Source: Alphaproteobacteria bacterium
Lineage (GTDB): Bacteria > Pseudomonadota > Alphaproteobacteria > Bin95
DNA length: 64,000 nucleotides
Direction of reading: 5' to 3'
Assembly: GCA_020638555.1 (NCBI GenBank)
Contig: JACKII010000002.1
Span: forward strand, 496,001 to 560,000
The notes below the pieces were generated by a model. The model was not told the DNA's origin. It saw only the letters and a program-made list of their open reading frames with translations, and searched no databases. Both the position numbers and the translations under genes were made by a program. Every line of letters starts with the position of its first letter. Position 1 is the first letter of the stretch. This document shows, piece by piece, positions 1-8,838 of this stretch.

Positions 1-814
1 GGCCCGCGTCCGTGTCGGCGAAGGTGATGTCGACGGAAAAGCGGATCGGCTCGGTGCCGGGGCCGTAGTCGTCCATCTGGTCGTCGAAGCTGTAGGTGCC
101 GGCCGGCACCTCGGCCAGCGCGGCGCGCATGCGCGCCTCGGAGCGGTCCAGGATCTGGTCGAAGGCGGCCTCCACCGTCGCCCGCCCCTGGGCCGCGAAC
201 AGGTCGCGGAAGCGCTTGGCGGCGGTCAGGTTGGCGGTGTGCTGGGCCATCAGATCGCCCCGCACCTTGTCCGGCACCCGCGTGTTGCCGAGGATCAGGC
301 GCAGAATGTCCGCGTCCACCTCGCCCGCGCGGCAGAAGCGGATCGGCAGGATGCGCAGACCCTCCTGAAAGCTCTCGGTGACGCCGTGCACCTTCTGCGA
401 GCCGGGGGCCGCACCGCCGACATCCATCTGGTGGGCGGAGGCCGCGACATAGCCGAGCAACTCCCGGCCCGCCGCGTCGAACACGGGCATGACCTGGAAA
501 ATGTCCGGGAAATGGCCGGAGCCCATCCAACTGTCGTTCAGCATGATCGCGTCGCCGGGCCTGAGGCTTTCCGGCGGAAAGGCGTCGGTCACATGGCGGA
601 TGACGAACGGCATGGAGCCCAGATGGCCCGGCGAGAAATTGCCCTGGGCGATCATCCGGCCCTGGCAGTCGAACACCGCGGTCGAGAAGTCGTCGCCCTC
701 GCGCACGGCCTCGCTGAACGCGGTGTTGCGCATGGTGGTGCCCAGCTCCTCGGCAATCGAGACGATGGAGTTCCAGATCACGGTGAAGGTGATGGGGTCG
801 ATGGCGGGGCTCAT
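1..814 (-). CDS. hyuB: Hydantoinase B / oxoprolinase subunit, partial (C-terminus outside window)
   Basis: Reading leftward from an ATG at 814-812, the frame stays open to the window edge and gives about 271 residues beginning MSPAIDPITFTVIWNSI. This N-terminus and the following segment (AQGNFSPGHLGSMP, then MLNDSWMGSGHFPDIF) are typical of the HyuB/N-methylhydantoinase B half of ATP-dependent hydantoinases and 5-oxoprolinases, which are normally 500-600 residues long, so roughly half is missing. Together with HyuA immediately upstream it would form a cytoplasmic ATP-hydrolysing amidohydrolase that opens a cyclic imide or lactam. The true substrate cannot be told from sequence; this family covers N-methylhydantoin, oxoproline and related rings. 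Confidence 0.88.
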   Translation of the reverse strand, partial: MSPAIDPITFTVIWNSIVSIAEELGTTMRNTAFSEAVREGDDFSTAVFDCQGRMIAQGNFSPGHLGSMPFVIRHVTDAFPPESLRPGDAIMLNDSWMGSGHFPDIFQVMPVFDAAGRELLGYVAASAHQMDVGGAAPGSQKVHGVTESFQEGLRILPIRFCRAGEVDADILRLILGNTRVPDKVRGDLMAQHTANLTAAKRFRDLFAAQGRATVEAAFDQILDRSEARMRAALAEVPAGTYSFDDQMDDYGPGTEPIRFSVDITFADTDAG

Positions 815-830
815 GCTTTCGCTCCCTGGT

Positions 831-912
831 GTTCCCCGACCGCTCGCAGAGCGAGCCGGGGCCGGTGTCGGAGTTTCGCTCGGAAGGGTGTCCCGGCTCA
901 AGGCCGGGACAC
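831..912. repeat. Palindromic intergenic repeat, hyuA-hyuB gap
   Basis: A GC-rich element begins with a ttccccg...gccggggcc arm and ends in a perfect 10-bp stem, 888-897 against 903-912, with a 5-base loop. The hyuA stop codon (898-900) sits in this loop. Its opening resembles the larger palindromes at 22026 and 26283. It may act as a REP-like mRNA stabiliser or weak terminator between hyuA and hyuB; no T-run follows. Confidence 0.6.
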
Positions 913-2985
913 ACCGGCGGCGGCGGCGTTGATGGCGATGATCAGGTGGCCGCCGGGGCCGAGACAGGCGGTGTCGCCCGGCAGCAGCAGGGTGGTGGCC
1001 TCGGCGTCCTCGACAATGGCGGGGCCGCCGACGATCGTGTCCGGCCCGATGGCCTCGCGCCGCCAGACCTGGGTGGGCGTGAAGCCGCCGGCTTCCGGGA
1101 ACCAGGCGTCGCGCGTGGCGGGCGGCTCGCCGCTGGCGGGCAGGGCGGCGGTGCTGGCTTCCACCCCTCCGCGCGGAATAATGGCGGCGAGGCCCCAGTC
1201 CACCGCCTCGACCGCCGCGGCCGGGTCGCCGGTCAGGTAGCGCGCCTTGTAGGCCGCGCGGAAGGCCGCTTCGGCCCTGGCGGCGAAGGCCGCGTCGATC
1301 GCGCCCGCCGGCAGGTCCACCGGAATTTCGAAGCCCTGGCCGGCATGGCGCATATAGGCGAAGCGGCGGAAGCGCGGCGGGGCGGCTTCGTGCAGGCGCT
1401 CCAGGTCGGCGGCGAGCCGGGCCTCCAGATCCGCATAGACGCGGGCGATGGCGGGCGCGGTCTCCGCCGTCACCGCCAGGATGCGCGACAGCGAGACGTC
1501 GAGCCTGGCGTCCGCCGCCAGCATGCCCACGGCCGAGCCGACGCCGGCAGCGCGCGGCACCACCACCCGCTCGACGCCGATGGCCCGCGCGATGCGGGCG
1601 GCGTGCAGCGGCCCGGCGCCGCCGAAGGCAACCATGGCATAGCGGCGCGGGTCACGGCCGCGCTCGACCGAGACGACGCGGAGCGCGTGCTCCATATTGC
1701 CGGTCGCGATCAGATGCACGCCCCAGGCCGCCTCCGCCACCCCCAGGCCGAGCGGCTCGGCGACGTGCGCCCGCACCGCCGCCTCCGCCCCGCTGCGGTC
1801 CAGCCCCATGCTGCCGCCGTTGAAATAGGCGGGGTTGAGATAGCCCAGCACCAGGTTGGCGTCCGTCACCGTCGGGCGTGTGCCGCCGGTGCCATAACAG
1901 GCGGGGCCGGGGTCGGCGCCCGCACTCTCCGGGCCGACGCGGATGGCGCCGTCCTGCACCCGGGCGATGGAGCCGCCGCCGGCGCCGATCTCGATCAGCT
2001 CCACCGCCGGCACGTTGATCGGCAGGCCGGAGCCCTTCTTGTAGCGCACCGGGTCGATCTCGAAGGTGGGCGCGATCACCGGCTCGCCGTCGTCGATGGC
2101 GCCGAGCTTGGCCGTCGTGCCGCCCATGTCGAAGCTCAGCACATGGGCCTGGCCGATCTCAGCCCCGACCTGGCCCGCCAGCAGCACGCCCGCCGCCGGG
2201 CCGCTTTCGACGATGCGGATCGGATAGGCCTCGGCCAGGGCGGGGGAGACCAGGCCGCCGTTCGACTGCATGATCGAGAATTCGGCGGCGATGCCCTGGC
2301 CAGCGAAGGTCTCGCCCAGCCGGTGGACATAGCGGCCGACCAGCGGCTGGACGAAGGCGTTGGCGACGGTGGTGTTGGTGCGCTCGTACTCGCGCAGTTT
2401 CGGCGAGACGTCGACGGAGAGGCTGACGGCGACGCCCGGCAGGCGCCGGGCCAGGGCCTGACCGACGGCGCGCTCATGCGCCGGGTTGGCATAGGCGTGC
2501 AGGAAGGCGACGGCGACGGCCTCGAAACCGCCCGCGGCGACGCGGTCCAGGGTTGCGGCGAGGTCGGCCTCGTCGAGCGGTTTCAGCACCTGGCCTTCAT
2601 AGTCGACCCGCTCGCTCACCTCGAAAATCTGCTCGCGCGGGATCAGCGGCGCGGGCTTGGTCAGGTGCAGGTCATAGGTCTCGTAGCGCTTCTGGCGGCC
2701 GAGAATCAGCACGTCGCGGAAGCCGCGCGTGGTGATGAGCGCGGTCTTCGCACCCTGGCGCTGGATGATGGCGTTGGTGGCGACGGTGGTGGCGTGCAGC
2801 AGATGGGCGACCGCGCCGGGTGCGATGCCGGCCTTGTCCAGCAGCACCGGCAGGCCGTCCGCCACCGCCCGCGACGGGTCGGCCGGGGTGGAGGGGGCCT
2901 TGTGGGTGACGGTGCGGCCGCCGGCCGGATCGACCAGGACGAAATCGGTGAAGGTGCCGCCGATGTCGAAGGCTACGTGAACCAT
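898..2985 (-). CDS. hyuA: Hydantoinase A / oxoprolinase subunit
   Basis: The 695-residue product has the family's usual length. The N-terminus carries the actin/HSP70-like phosphate-binding motif DIGGTFTDFVLVD (about residues 7-19), then the family features HATTVATNAI, SFDMGGTTAKLG and the glycine-rich IGAGGGSIARV. It should be the ATP-binding half of the two-subunit hydantoinase/oxoprolinase whose other half is HyuB, 83 bp downstream. The gene lies 83 bp after the NDUFAF3-like gene on the same strand, so read-through from the Sec operon is possible, but function gives no reason for it. The substrate is not resolvable: N-methylhydantoinase, 5-oxoprolinase and acetone carboxylase-related enzymes share this fold. 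The presence of only A and B, without a gamma subunit visible, disfavours acetone carboxylase. Confidence 0.92.
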   Translation of the reverse strand: MVHVAFDIGGTFTDFVLVDPAGGRTVTHKAPSTPADPSRAVADGLPVLLDKAGIAPGAVAHLLHATTVATNAIIQRQGAKTALITTRGFRDVLILGRQKRYETYDLHLTKPAPLIPREQIFEVSERVDYEGQVLKPLDEADLAATLDRVAAGGFEAVAVAFLHAYANPAHERAVGQALARRLPGVAVSLSVDVSPKLREYERTNTTVANAFVQPLVGRYVHRLGETFAGQGIAAEFSIMQSNGGLVSPALAEAYPIRIVESGPAAGVLLAGQVGAEIGQAHVLSFDMGGTTAKLGAIDDGEPVIAPTFEIDPVRYKKGSGLPINVPAVELIEIGAGGGSIARVQDGAIRVGPESAGADPGPACYGTGGTRPTVTDANLVLGYLNPAYFNGGSMGLDRSGAEAAVRAHVAEPLGLGVAEAAWGVHLIATGNMEHALRVVSVERGRDPRRYAMVAFGGAGPLHAARIARAIGVERVVVPRAAGVGSAVGMLAADARLDVSLSRILAVTAETAPAIARVYADLEARLAADLERLHEAAPPRFRRFAYMRHAGQGFEIPVDLPAGAIDAAFAARAEAAFRAAYKARYLTGDPAAAVEAVDWGLAAIIPRGGVEASTAALPASGEPPATRDAWFPEAGGFTPTQVWRREAIGPDTIVGGPAIVEDAEATTLLLPGDTACLGPGGHLIIAINAAAAGVSRP

Positions 2986-3068
2986 GGCGGGGAGGGGCCT
3001 TGCTTGCGGACGAATGCTCGCCGCAAAGCCTATCCGAGGCGGCGGGACCCCGGCCAGTCCCTAAATGC

Positions 3069-3452
3069 CTAATCCACCGGCAACAGCGCGGCAGCGACCT
3101 TGCGGCCTTCGGCCATCAGCACATTGTAGGTGCGACAGGCGGCGCCCGTGGACATGGCCTCGACCACCATCCCCTGGGCACGCCATTCCTGTTTGAGTGC
3201 GCGGCTGGGAAAGAACTGGGTCGCGCCGGTTCCCAGCAGCAACGTCAGCGGCTCGCTCGCCCCGGCGTCGAACAACGGGGCGAGGGACGCTGCGGTCACC
3301 GATTCCCAGTCCGAGACCGCCCAGGCCACCGTCTCGGTCGGGCGGACGATGACCGCGTGTTCATAGCGTTGGCCCGTGATGCGAAATCCGCCGGCGCCAT
3401 AGGTTTCGATCACCTGGCGTCCGGCTGGGATGATCGGGGAGATATCCGCCAT
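3069..3452 (-). CDS. Mth938/NDUFAF3-like domain protein (DUF498)
   Basis: A 127-residue protein with the single-domain Mth938 fold pattern: an N-terminal AGRQVIETYGAGGFRITG strand region, then LTLLLGTGATQFFPS and a C-terminal STGAACRTYNVLMAEGR segment. The mitochondrial homologue NDUFAF3 is a complex I assembly factor. In alphaproteobacteria the gene is commonly found beside secDF-yajC, as here, 18 bp after secF. It probably helps early complex I or membrane protein assembly, but the bacterial role is not established. The start ATG at 3452 follows an aaggagg-type ribosome site on the minus strand. Confidence 0.85.
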   Translation of the reverse strand: MADISPIIPAGRQVIETYGAGGFRITGQRYEHAVIVRPTETVAWAVSDWESVTAASLAPLFDAGASEPLTLLLGTGATQFFPSRALKQEWRAQGMVVEAMSTGAACRTYNVLMAEGRKVAAALLPVD

Positions 3453-3470
3453 GCCAGCCTCCTTTCGCCG

Positions 3471-4427
3471 TCAGGGCGTGGCCGGAAGGTTGCCGTTCTC
3501 GTCGGCGTCTTCGCCGCCATTGCCGGACCCGCCCGCCATGCCGACCGGGGTCACGCCGGTCCAGAGCAGCGCCGGCACCGCCAGATAGACCGACGAATAG
3601 GTGCCGATGACGATGCCCCAGATCAGGGCGACACAGAAGCCGCGGATGACCTCGCCGCCGAACGCGGCCAGCGCGAACAGGGCCAGCAGCGTGGTGAACG
3701 AGGTCATGAAGGTGCGCGACAGCGTCTCGTTGATCGAGAGGTTCAGGAGGTCCGGCATGCTCATGCGCTTGTAGCGGCGCAGATTCTCGCGCACCCGGTC
3801 ATAGACCACGACCGTGTCGTTGATCGAATAGCCGGCCACGGTCAGCACCGCCGCGACGGTGGCCAGGTTGAATTCCATGCCGGTCAGCGCAAACAGGCCG
3901 ATAGTCGCCAGCACGTCGTGGATCAGCGCGCCGACCGCGCCGACGGAGAACTGCCACTCGAACCGGAACCAGACATAGGCGAAAATGCCCAGCAGCGAGA
4001 CCACCACCGCGATGAACCCGGCTTCCTTCAACTCCTCGCCCACCGTGGGGCCGACGAATTCGGTGCGCCGGTATTCGATGCCGGGGCCGAGGGCCGCCTG
4101 CACCTTCTTGATGACGATGGTCTGGTCTTCGCTGTCCTGCTCCTGCACCCGGATCAGAACGTCGGTATCGGCGCCGAAGCGTTGCAACGAGACATCGCCG
4201 AGGCCGAGCCCGCCCAGCTGGGTGCGCAGGGCGGCGACGTCGGCCGGGCCCTGGGTGCGGATTTCAATGACGGTGCCGCCGCGGAAATCGATGCCGAAAT
4301 TCAGGCCGGGCGCGATGGTCAGCGCAATGGAAGCGGCCACCAGCAGCAACGAGAAGGTCAGCGCGATCTTGCGCAGGCCCATCACGTTCAGATTGGGCTT
4401 TTCCGGGATCAGGCGGAGGAGTTTCAT
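3471..4427 (-). CDS. secF: Protein translocase subunit SecF
   Basis: Accessory inner-membrane subunit of the Sec translocon that, with SecD, uses the proton motive force to help pull proteins across the membrane. The start is placed at the ATG at 4427 (MKLLRLIPEKPN), giving 318 residues, because an upstream in-frame ATG would add 24 low-complexity residues overlapping secD and a GAGAGGA site sits at proper distance from 4427. The sequence shows the first membrane helix (about 20-40), the family motif GIDFRGGTVIEIR just after it, a periplasmic loop, and five C-terminal helices including GYSINDTVVVYDRVREN. It lies 22 bp after secD. Confidence 0.95.
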   Translation of the reverse strand: MKLLRLIPEKPNLNVMGLRKIALTFSLLLVAASIALTIAPGLNFGIDFRGGTVIEIRTQGPADVAALRTQLGGLGLGDVSLQRFGADTDVLIRVQEQDSEDQTIVIKKVQAALGPGIEYRRTEFVGPTVGEELKEAGFIAVVVSLLGIFAYVWFRFEWQFSVGAVGALIHDVLATIGLFALTGMEFNLATVAAVLTVAGYSINDTVVVYDRVRENLRRYKRMSMPDLLNLSINETLSRTFMTSFTTLLALFALAAFGGEVIRGFCVALIWGIVIGTYSSVYLAVPALLWTGVTPVGMAGGSGNGGEDADENGNLPATP

Positions 4428-4449
4428 GACAGATCGGTCCTCTCGCGGC

Positions 4450-6036
4450 TCAGATCGGCAGCGCCTTGGGCCGCGTCCGCCGCAGCCAGGTGACAACAAT
4501 GGCCCGGGTCACGAACACGGCCGTGAACATGGAGGTGATCAGGCCGATGGCCAGCGTCACCGCAAACCCCTTCACCGGCCCGGAGCCGAGGCTGAACAGC
4601 ACGATGGCGGCGATCAGCGTGGTCAGGTTGGCGTCGATAATGGTGCTCATGGCGGTCCGGAACCCGGAATCGATGGCCGTGACCGGCGTTCGCCCGTTGC
4701 GCAATTCCTCGCGGATGCGCTCGTAAATCAGCACGTTGGCGTCGACCGCCATGCCGATGGTCAGCACGATGCCGGCGATGCCGGGCAGGGTCAAAGTCGC
4801 CTGTAGCACCGAGAGCAAGGCGACGATCAGCACCAGGTTCAGCACCAGGGCGATCACCGAGAATATGCCGAACAGGCCATAGCAGATGATCATGAACACC
4901 ATGACCAGGGCCAGGCCGATGGCGCTGGCGAACTTGCCGGCCTCGATGGAATCGGCGCCGAGCCCCGGTCCGACCGAGCGCTCTTCCAGCACGGTCAGCG
5001 GCGCAGGCAGCGCACCCGCCCGCAGCAACAAGGCCAGGTCCTGCACCTGCTGGGTGGTGAACGAGCCGGAAATGATGCCGCTGCCGCCCAGGATCGCATC
5101 GCGAATGACGGGTGCGGAGATCACCCGGCCGTCCAGCACGATGGCCAGGGGCTTGCCGACATTCTGCTGGGTGGCGCGGCCGAATTTCTGGGCGCCGACC
5201 GTGTCGAACCGGAACGAGACGACGGGTTGGCCCTGCTGGAAGCTGGGCTGGGCATCGACCAGGCTCTCGCCGCCGACGATCACGCGCTTTTGCACGACGT
5301 ATTCGGTCTGCTGGCCGGGCCGGCGCTCGTCCTGACCCGGCAGGATGACCGCGCCGGGCGGCAGGGCGCCCTGGCGGGCCTCGGCCGCGGTGGTGTTGGT
5401 ATCGACCAGATGGAAGGTCAGCTTTGCGGTCTGGCCGATCACGTCTTTCATGCGCTGCGGGTCGTCGACGCCCGGCAACTGCACGATGACCCGGTCCTCG
5501 CCCTGGCGCTGGATGATCGGTTCGCGCGTGCCGGTCTCATCGATGCGGCGGCGGATGATCTCGATCGACTGGCTGACGGCCGAATGGCGAAGCTCGCGCA
5601 GGTCGCTGTCGCGCAGGGACAGGCGCACATGCCCTTCCGGCGTCGTCTCGATGTCCAGCGTCGGGTCTTCGTTCTGGAGCAGGCCGCGGACATGCTCCAC
5701 CTGGGACGGGTCGAGCAGGTCGAACGAGACGCTCTGGGTCTCGACCTTCAGGTTGCGGCGACGGATCCGGTCTTCGCGGAGCGCGTTCCGCACCACGTCG
5801 GTCAGGCTCTCGACCCGCTCGCGCACCACCGCATCGGTCTGGACCTGCAACAGCAGGTAGGAGCCGCCGCGCAGGTCGAGGCCCAGATTGATGGTGCGGT
5901 AGGGCACATAGAACGGCAGTTGGGCGTCGGCATCGCCCTCGTCACGGCTCAGAAACAGGTTCGGTGCGGCGTAGGCGAAGCCCAGCACGCACACCAGGGC
6001 AATGAGAAGGAGCTTCCAGCGCTCGATATACAGCAT
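4450..6036 (-). CDS. secD: Protein translocase subunit SecD
   Basis: Full-length 528-residue SecD. An N-terminal membrane helix (about 8-26) is followed by the motif LGLDLRGGSYLLLQV, a large periplasmic domain (roughly 40-350) and five clustered helices at the C-terminus. The latter contain MAVDANVLIYERIREE, in which the conserved Asp is associated with proton use. It partners SecF, encoded 22 bp downstream, and YajC, 30 bp upstream; all three probably share one transcript starting upstream of yajC. Confidence 0.96.
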   Translation of the reverse strand: MLYIERWKLLLIALVCVLGFAYAAPNLFLSRDEGDADAQLPFYVPYRTINLGLDLRGGSYLLLQVQTDAVVRERVESLTDVVRNALREDRIRRRNLKVETQSVSFDLLDPSQVEHVRGLLQNEDPTLDIETTPEGHVRLSLRDSDLRELRHSAVSQSIEIIRRRIDETGTREPIIQRQGEDRVIVQLPGVDDPQRMKDVIGQTAKLTFHLVDTNTTAAEARQGALPPGAVILPGQDERRPGQQTEYVVQKRVIVGGESLVDAQPSFQQGQPVVSFRFDTVGAQKFGRATQQNVGKPLAIVLDGRVISAPVIRDAILGGSGIISGSFTTQQVQDLALLLRAGALPAPLTVLEERSVGPGLGADSIEAGKFASAIGLALVMVFMIICYGLFGIFSVIALVLNLVLIVALLSVLQATLTLPGIAGIVLTIGMAVDANVLIYERIREELRNGRTPVTAIDSGFRTAMSTIIDANLTTLIAAIVLFSLGSGPVKGFAVTLAIGLITSMFTAVFVTRAIVVTWLRRTRPKALPI

Positions 6037-6066
6037 GAGCCGCGACCTCTGACTTTCGCGAGTGGA

Positions 6067-6486
6067 CTACTTCTCGCCGCGGATCTTGGAAAGGAAGCCC
6101 GACAGCCCGCCCTGGCCGGAACCGCTGCCGGTGTCGTTCGCCGGCTTGGACGGGGTCTTGGCGGCCTCGCCGGTGGGCGCGGATTTCGAGAGCACGTCGG
6201 CCACGGTGCCGCGGGCGATGCGCACGACGGTGTTCGGCGCGATTTCGACCTCGATTTCCTGCTCGTCGACGACCTTCGTCACCTTGGCGATGATGCCGCC
6301 GCCGGTCACGATCTTGTCGTTGCGGCGCAGATTGCCGATGGTTTCCTTGTGCTGTTTCACCTTCTTCTGCTGCGGACGGATCAGCAGGAAATAGAAGACG
6401 GCAAAAATCAGCACCAGGGGCAGGAAGCCCATGATGCTGCTGGCAGGGTCGCCGCCAGCCTGGGCGAAAGCAGGAGAAATCAGCAT
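6067..6486 (-). CDS. yajC: Sec translocon accessory protein YajC
   Basis: A 139-residue single-span membrane protein, first gene of yajC-secD-secF. The start is set at 6486 (MLISPAFAQAGG) since YajC proteins begin just before the helix; the frame stays open upstream only through arginine-rich, non-conserved sequence. The transmembrane segment is about residues 19-37 (IMGFLPLVLIFAVFYFLLIRP), followed by the signature RPQQKKVKQH and the basic GGGIIAKVTKV region. The tail beyond residue 100 is a Ser/Gly/Pro-rich extension. YajC copurifies with SecDF but is not essential in known bacteria. The gene is divergent from the DUF815 ATPase. Confidence 0.94.
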   Translation of the reverse strand: MLISPAFAQAGGDPASSIMGFLPLVLIFAVFYFLLIRPQQKKVKQHKETIGNLRRNDKIVTGGGIIAKVTKVVDEQEIEVEIAPNTVVRIARGTVADVLSKSAPTGEAAKTPSKPANDTGSGSGQGGLSGFLSKIRGEK

Positions 6487-6748
6487 GGAAGCGCTCCCAA
6501 ACGCTGTGCGATCCCGGCCCTTTGGCCGGAACCGGAGGTAAGGCGAAGGCGGGACTATAGCGGCGCGCCGTGCGGGCGCAAGGATAGCGCGCGCCCTGCG
6601 CGGCTTTGCCGGGGGGCGCCCGGGGCCCTGTTCGCCGCCAATCCGTGCGGCCTGCGCGGTTTGCGGCATTGACGGACTGCGACACCGACGCCTAAAGCCT
6701 CCGCCCCGATAGCGCTGCTTTGCCACCGTATTAAAGAGAGTTCGATCC

Positions 6749-7606
6749 GTGGATCAGACCGAATTGCTGCCCGTCCTGGCCCGCATCGCCGACGCGCTGG
6801 AACGCCTCGCGCCGGCAAGCGACACCCAGAACGATCTGTCCGCCGCCGACGCCTTTGTCTGGCATGCCGACCGCCGCTGGTTGCAGCCGGTGCCGAGCGT
6901 CAACCGGGTCGAACTGGAATTGCTGCAGGGCATCGAGCGGATGCGCGACATCCTGCTGGACAACACCCGCCGCTTCGCCCAGGGCCTGCCGGCCAACAAC
7001 GCGCTGCTCTGGGGCGCGCGCGGCATGGGCAAGTCCTCGCTGGTCAAGGCGGCGCACGCCCAGGTCAACGGTGAGATCGACGACAAAATCCTGCTGATCG
7101 AGATCCACCGCGAGGATATCGACTCGCTGCCGGCCCTGCTCTCGATCATCAAGGCGGCCGGCCGGCGCGCCATCGTCTTCTGCGACGACCTCTCGTTCGA
7201 CTATGACGACACGTCCTACAAGTCGCTGAAGGCCGTGCTGGAAGGCGGCATCGAGGGGCGGCCCGACAATGTTCTGTTCTATGCCACCTCGAACCGCCGC
7301 CATCTGATGCCGCGCAACATGATGGAGAACGAGCGCTCGACCGCCATCAATCCGGCAGAAGCGGTGGAGGAAAAGGTGTCGCTGTCCGACCGGTTCGGCC
7401 TGTGGCTCGGCTTCCACAATTGCAGTCAGGACGTCTATTTCGCCATGGTCGAGGGCTATGCCAAGGCGCACGACCTGAAGATCGATGCGGAAACGCTGCG
7501 CAGGGAAGCCGCCGAGTGGTCCGTCACCCGCGGCAGCCGCTCCGGCCGCGTCGCCTGGCAATATGTGCAGGATCTGGCGGGCCGACTGGGCCAGCGCCTC
7601 GGATAG
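6749..7606 (+). CDS. DUF815 family AAA-type ATPase
   Basis: The 285-residue protein has a Walker A motif GARGMGKSS with Lys95 and a Walker B-like stretch IVFCDDLSFDYDD (about 150-160), followed by a sensor-1-like FYATSNRRHLMP. This is the DUF815 family, widespread in alphaproteobacteria and often found beside yajC-secDF as here (divergent, 262 bp between starts). Its cellular role is unknown; the architecture resembles small AAA loader or remodelling ATPases. Confidence in family membership is high, in function none. Confidence 0.88.
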   Translation: MDQTELLPVLARIADALERLAPASDTQNDLSAADAFVWHADRRWLQPVPSVNRVELELLQGIERMRDILLDNTRRFAQGLPANNALLWGARGMGKSSLVKAAHAQVNGEIDDKILLIEIHREDIDSLPALLSIIKAAGRRAIVFCDDLSFDYDDTSYKSLKAVLEGGIEGRPDNVLFYATSNRRHLMPRNMMENERSTAINPAEAVEEKVSLSDRFGLWLGFHNCSQDVYFAMVEGYAKAHDLKIDAETLRREAAEWSVTRGSRSGRVAWQYVQDLAGRLGQRLG

Positions 7607-7701
7607 AAACGTTGGGCAGGGGCGCGCGCCGCTTGCCGGGGGACAAGGGGCGCGACTAGGCTTTGGCAGCGCCCCATCAGCAGCACCGGAGTCCCCCGCC
7701 C

Positions 7702-8817
7702 ATGTCCGCCCCCGACCTGACATTCGGCTGGTTTCTGCCCACCAGCGGCGACAGCACCAATCTCGGCGACCCGAAGGCCCGGATTCCGCAAAGCCCGGAA
7801 CTGTTCGACGAGATCGTCGATGCGGTCGACCGGGGCGGCTTCCGCTACATGCTGCTGCCGGTGAACGCCTTTTGCTGGGAGGCGACGGTGATGGCGTCCT
7901 ATTACATCGCCCGCACCCGGACCATGGCGCCGCTGATCGCGCTGCGCGCCGGCTATGCCAACCCGGTGCTGTCGGCTAAGATTTTCGCCACCCTCGACCA
8001 GATGAGCCGCGGTCGGCTCTGCATCAACCTGATCGCCGGCATCAACGACGACGACACCCATGCCGACGGCCTGTTCGACTCCAAGCAGGTGCGCTACGAG
8101 AAAATGGACGAGGAAGTGGAGATCATGAAGCGGCTCTGGGCCGCGTCCGAGCCCATTGGCTATAAGGGTAAGCATTATCAGGTGGATACGGTGATGCAGC
8201 CCACCGCCTACCAGAAGCCGCACCCGCCCTTCTTCCTCGGCGGCGGCTCCGACCAGGCGCTGGAGATCTCGGCCAAGCATTCGACCGTGCACCTGTTCTG
8301 GGGCGACCGCCCCTCCGGCATCGCCGAGAAGGTCAAGGACATCCGCGCCCGCGCCGAGAAATACGGCCGCGCCGACCACATCCAGTTCGGCATGCGCCTG
8401 CAGATCGTCTGCGAGGAGACGGAGGACCAGGCGTGGGAGGCGGCCTATCGCCTGATCGACGGTGCGACGCGGTTCAACCTCGCCAACATGCGGGCCGGCC
8501 AGAACTCGGCCGACGGCATCCGCCGCACGTCGGAGGCGAACCGGCAGGTGTGGAAGCTGCTGGAGGAAAGCGGCAACGACATGAAAATCCACCCGCATCT
8601 GTGGACCGGCATTTCCACCGTGCGCAGCGGCGCCGGCATCGCGGTGGTGGGCAATCCGGAACAGGTGGCCGCGACGCTGCAGGAATTCGTCGATGCCGGT
8701 TGCACCAGTTTCTGCCTGTCCGGCTACCCGCATGCGCGCATGGCGCGCGTGGTCTCGGAACGGGTGATGCCGTATTTCCAGGGCCGTCTCGCCGACAGCA
8801 TCCCGCAGGCGGCCTGA
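7702..8817 (+). CDS. SsuD-like FMNH2-dependent alkanesulfonate monooxygenase family protein
   Basis: The start is placed at the ATG at 7702 (MSAPDLTFGWFLPTSGDS), giving 371 residues, the usual length for SsuD. An earlier in-frame ATG at 7663 would add 13 unlikely residues. The protein is a luciferase-like TIM barrel. Signature segments include the N-terminal WFLPTSGD, LDQMSRGRLCINLIAG, YKGKHYQVD and PPFFLGGGSDQALE, all shared with two-component alkanesulfonate monooxygenases that release sulfite from alkanesulfonates using reduced flavin. No flavin reductase (ssuE) or ABC importer (ssuABC) lies nearby; the next gene is an EamA-type transporter. The sulfonate substrate is therefore inferred only from family resemblance. 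Confidence 0.85.
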   Translation: MSAPDLTFGWFLPTSGDSTNLGDPKARIPQSPELFDEIVDAVDRGGFRYMLLPVNAFCWEATVMASYYIARTRTMAPLIALRAGYANPVLSAKIFATLDQMSRGRLCINLIAGINDDDTHADGLFDSKQVRYEKMDEEVEIMKRLWAASEPIGYKGKHYQVDTVMQPTAYQKPHPPFFLGGGSDQALEISAKHSTVHLFWGDRPSGIAEKVKDIRARAEKYGRADHIQFGMRLQIVCEETEDQAWEAAYRLIDGATRFNLANMRAGQNSADGIRRTSEANRQVWKLLEESGNDMKIHPHLWTGISTVRSGAGIAVVGNPEQVAATLQEFVDAGCTSFCLSGYPHARMARVVSERVMPYFQGRLADSIPQAA

Positions 8818-8838
8818 CCGCGCCGGAGCCCATCCCCG

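Noticed and set aside
829..3072. A plus-strand frame of over 700 codons opposite hyuA
   Set aside because: The hyuA reading shows full family motifs; the opposite frame is compositionally biased noise.
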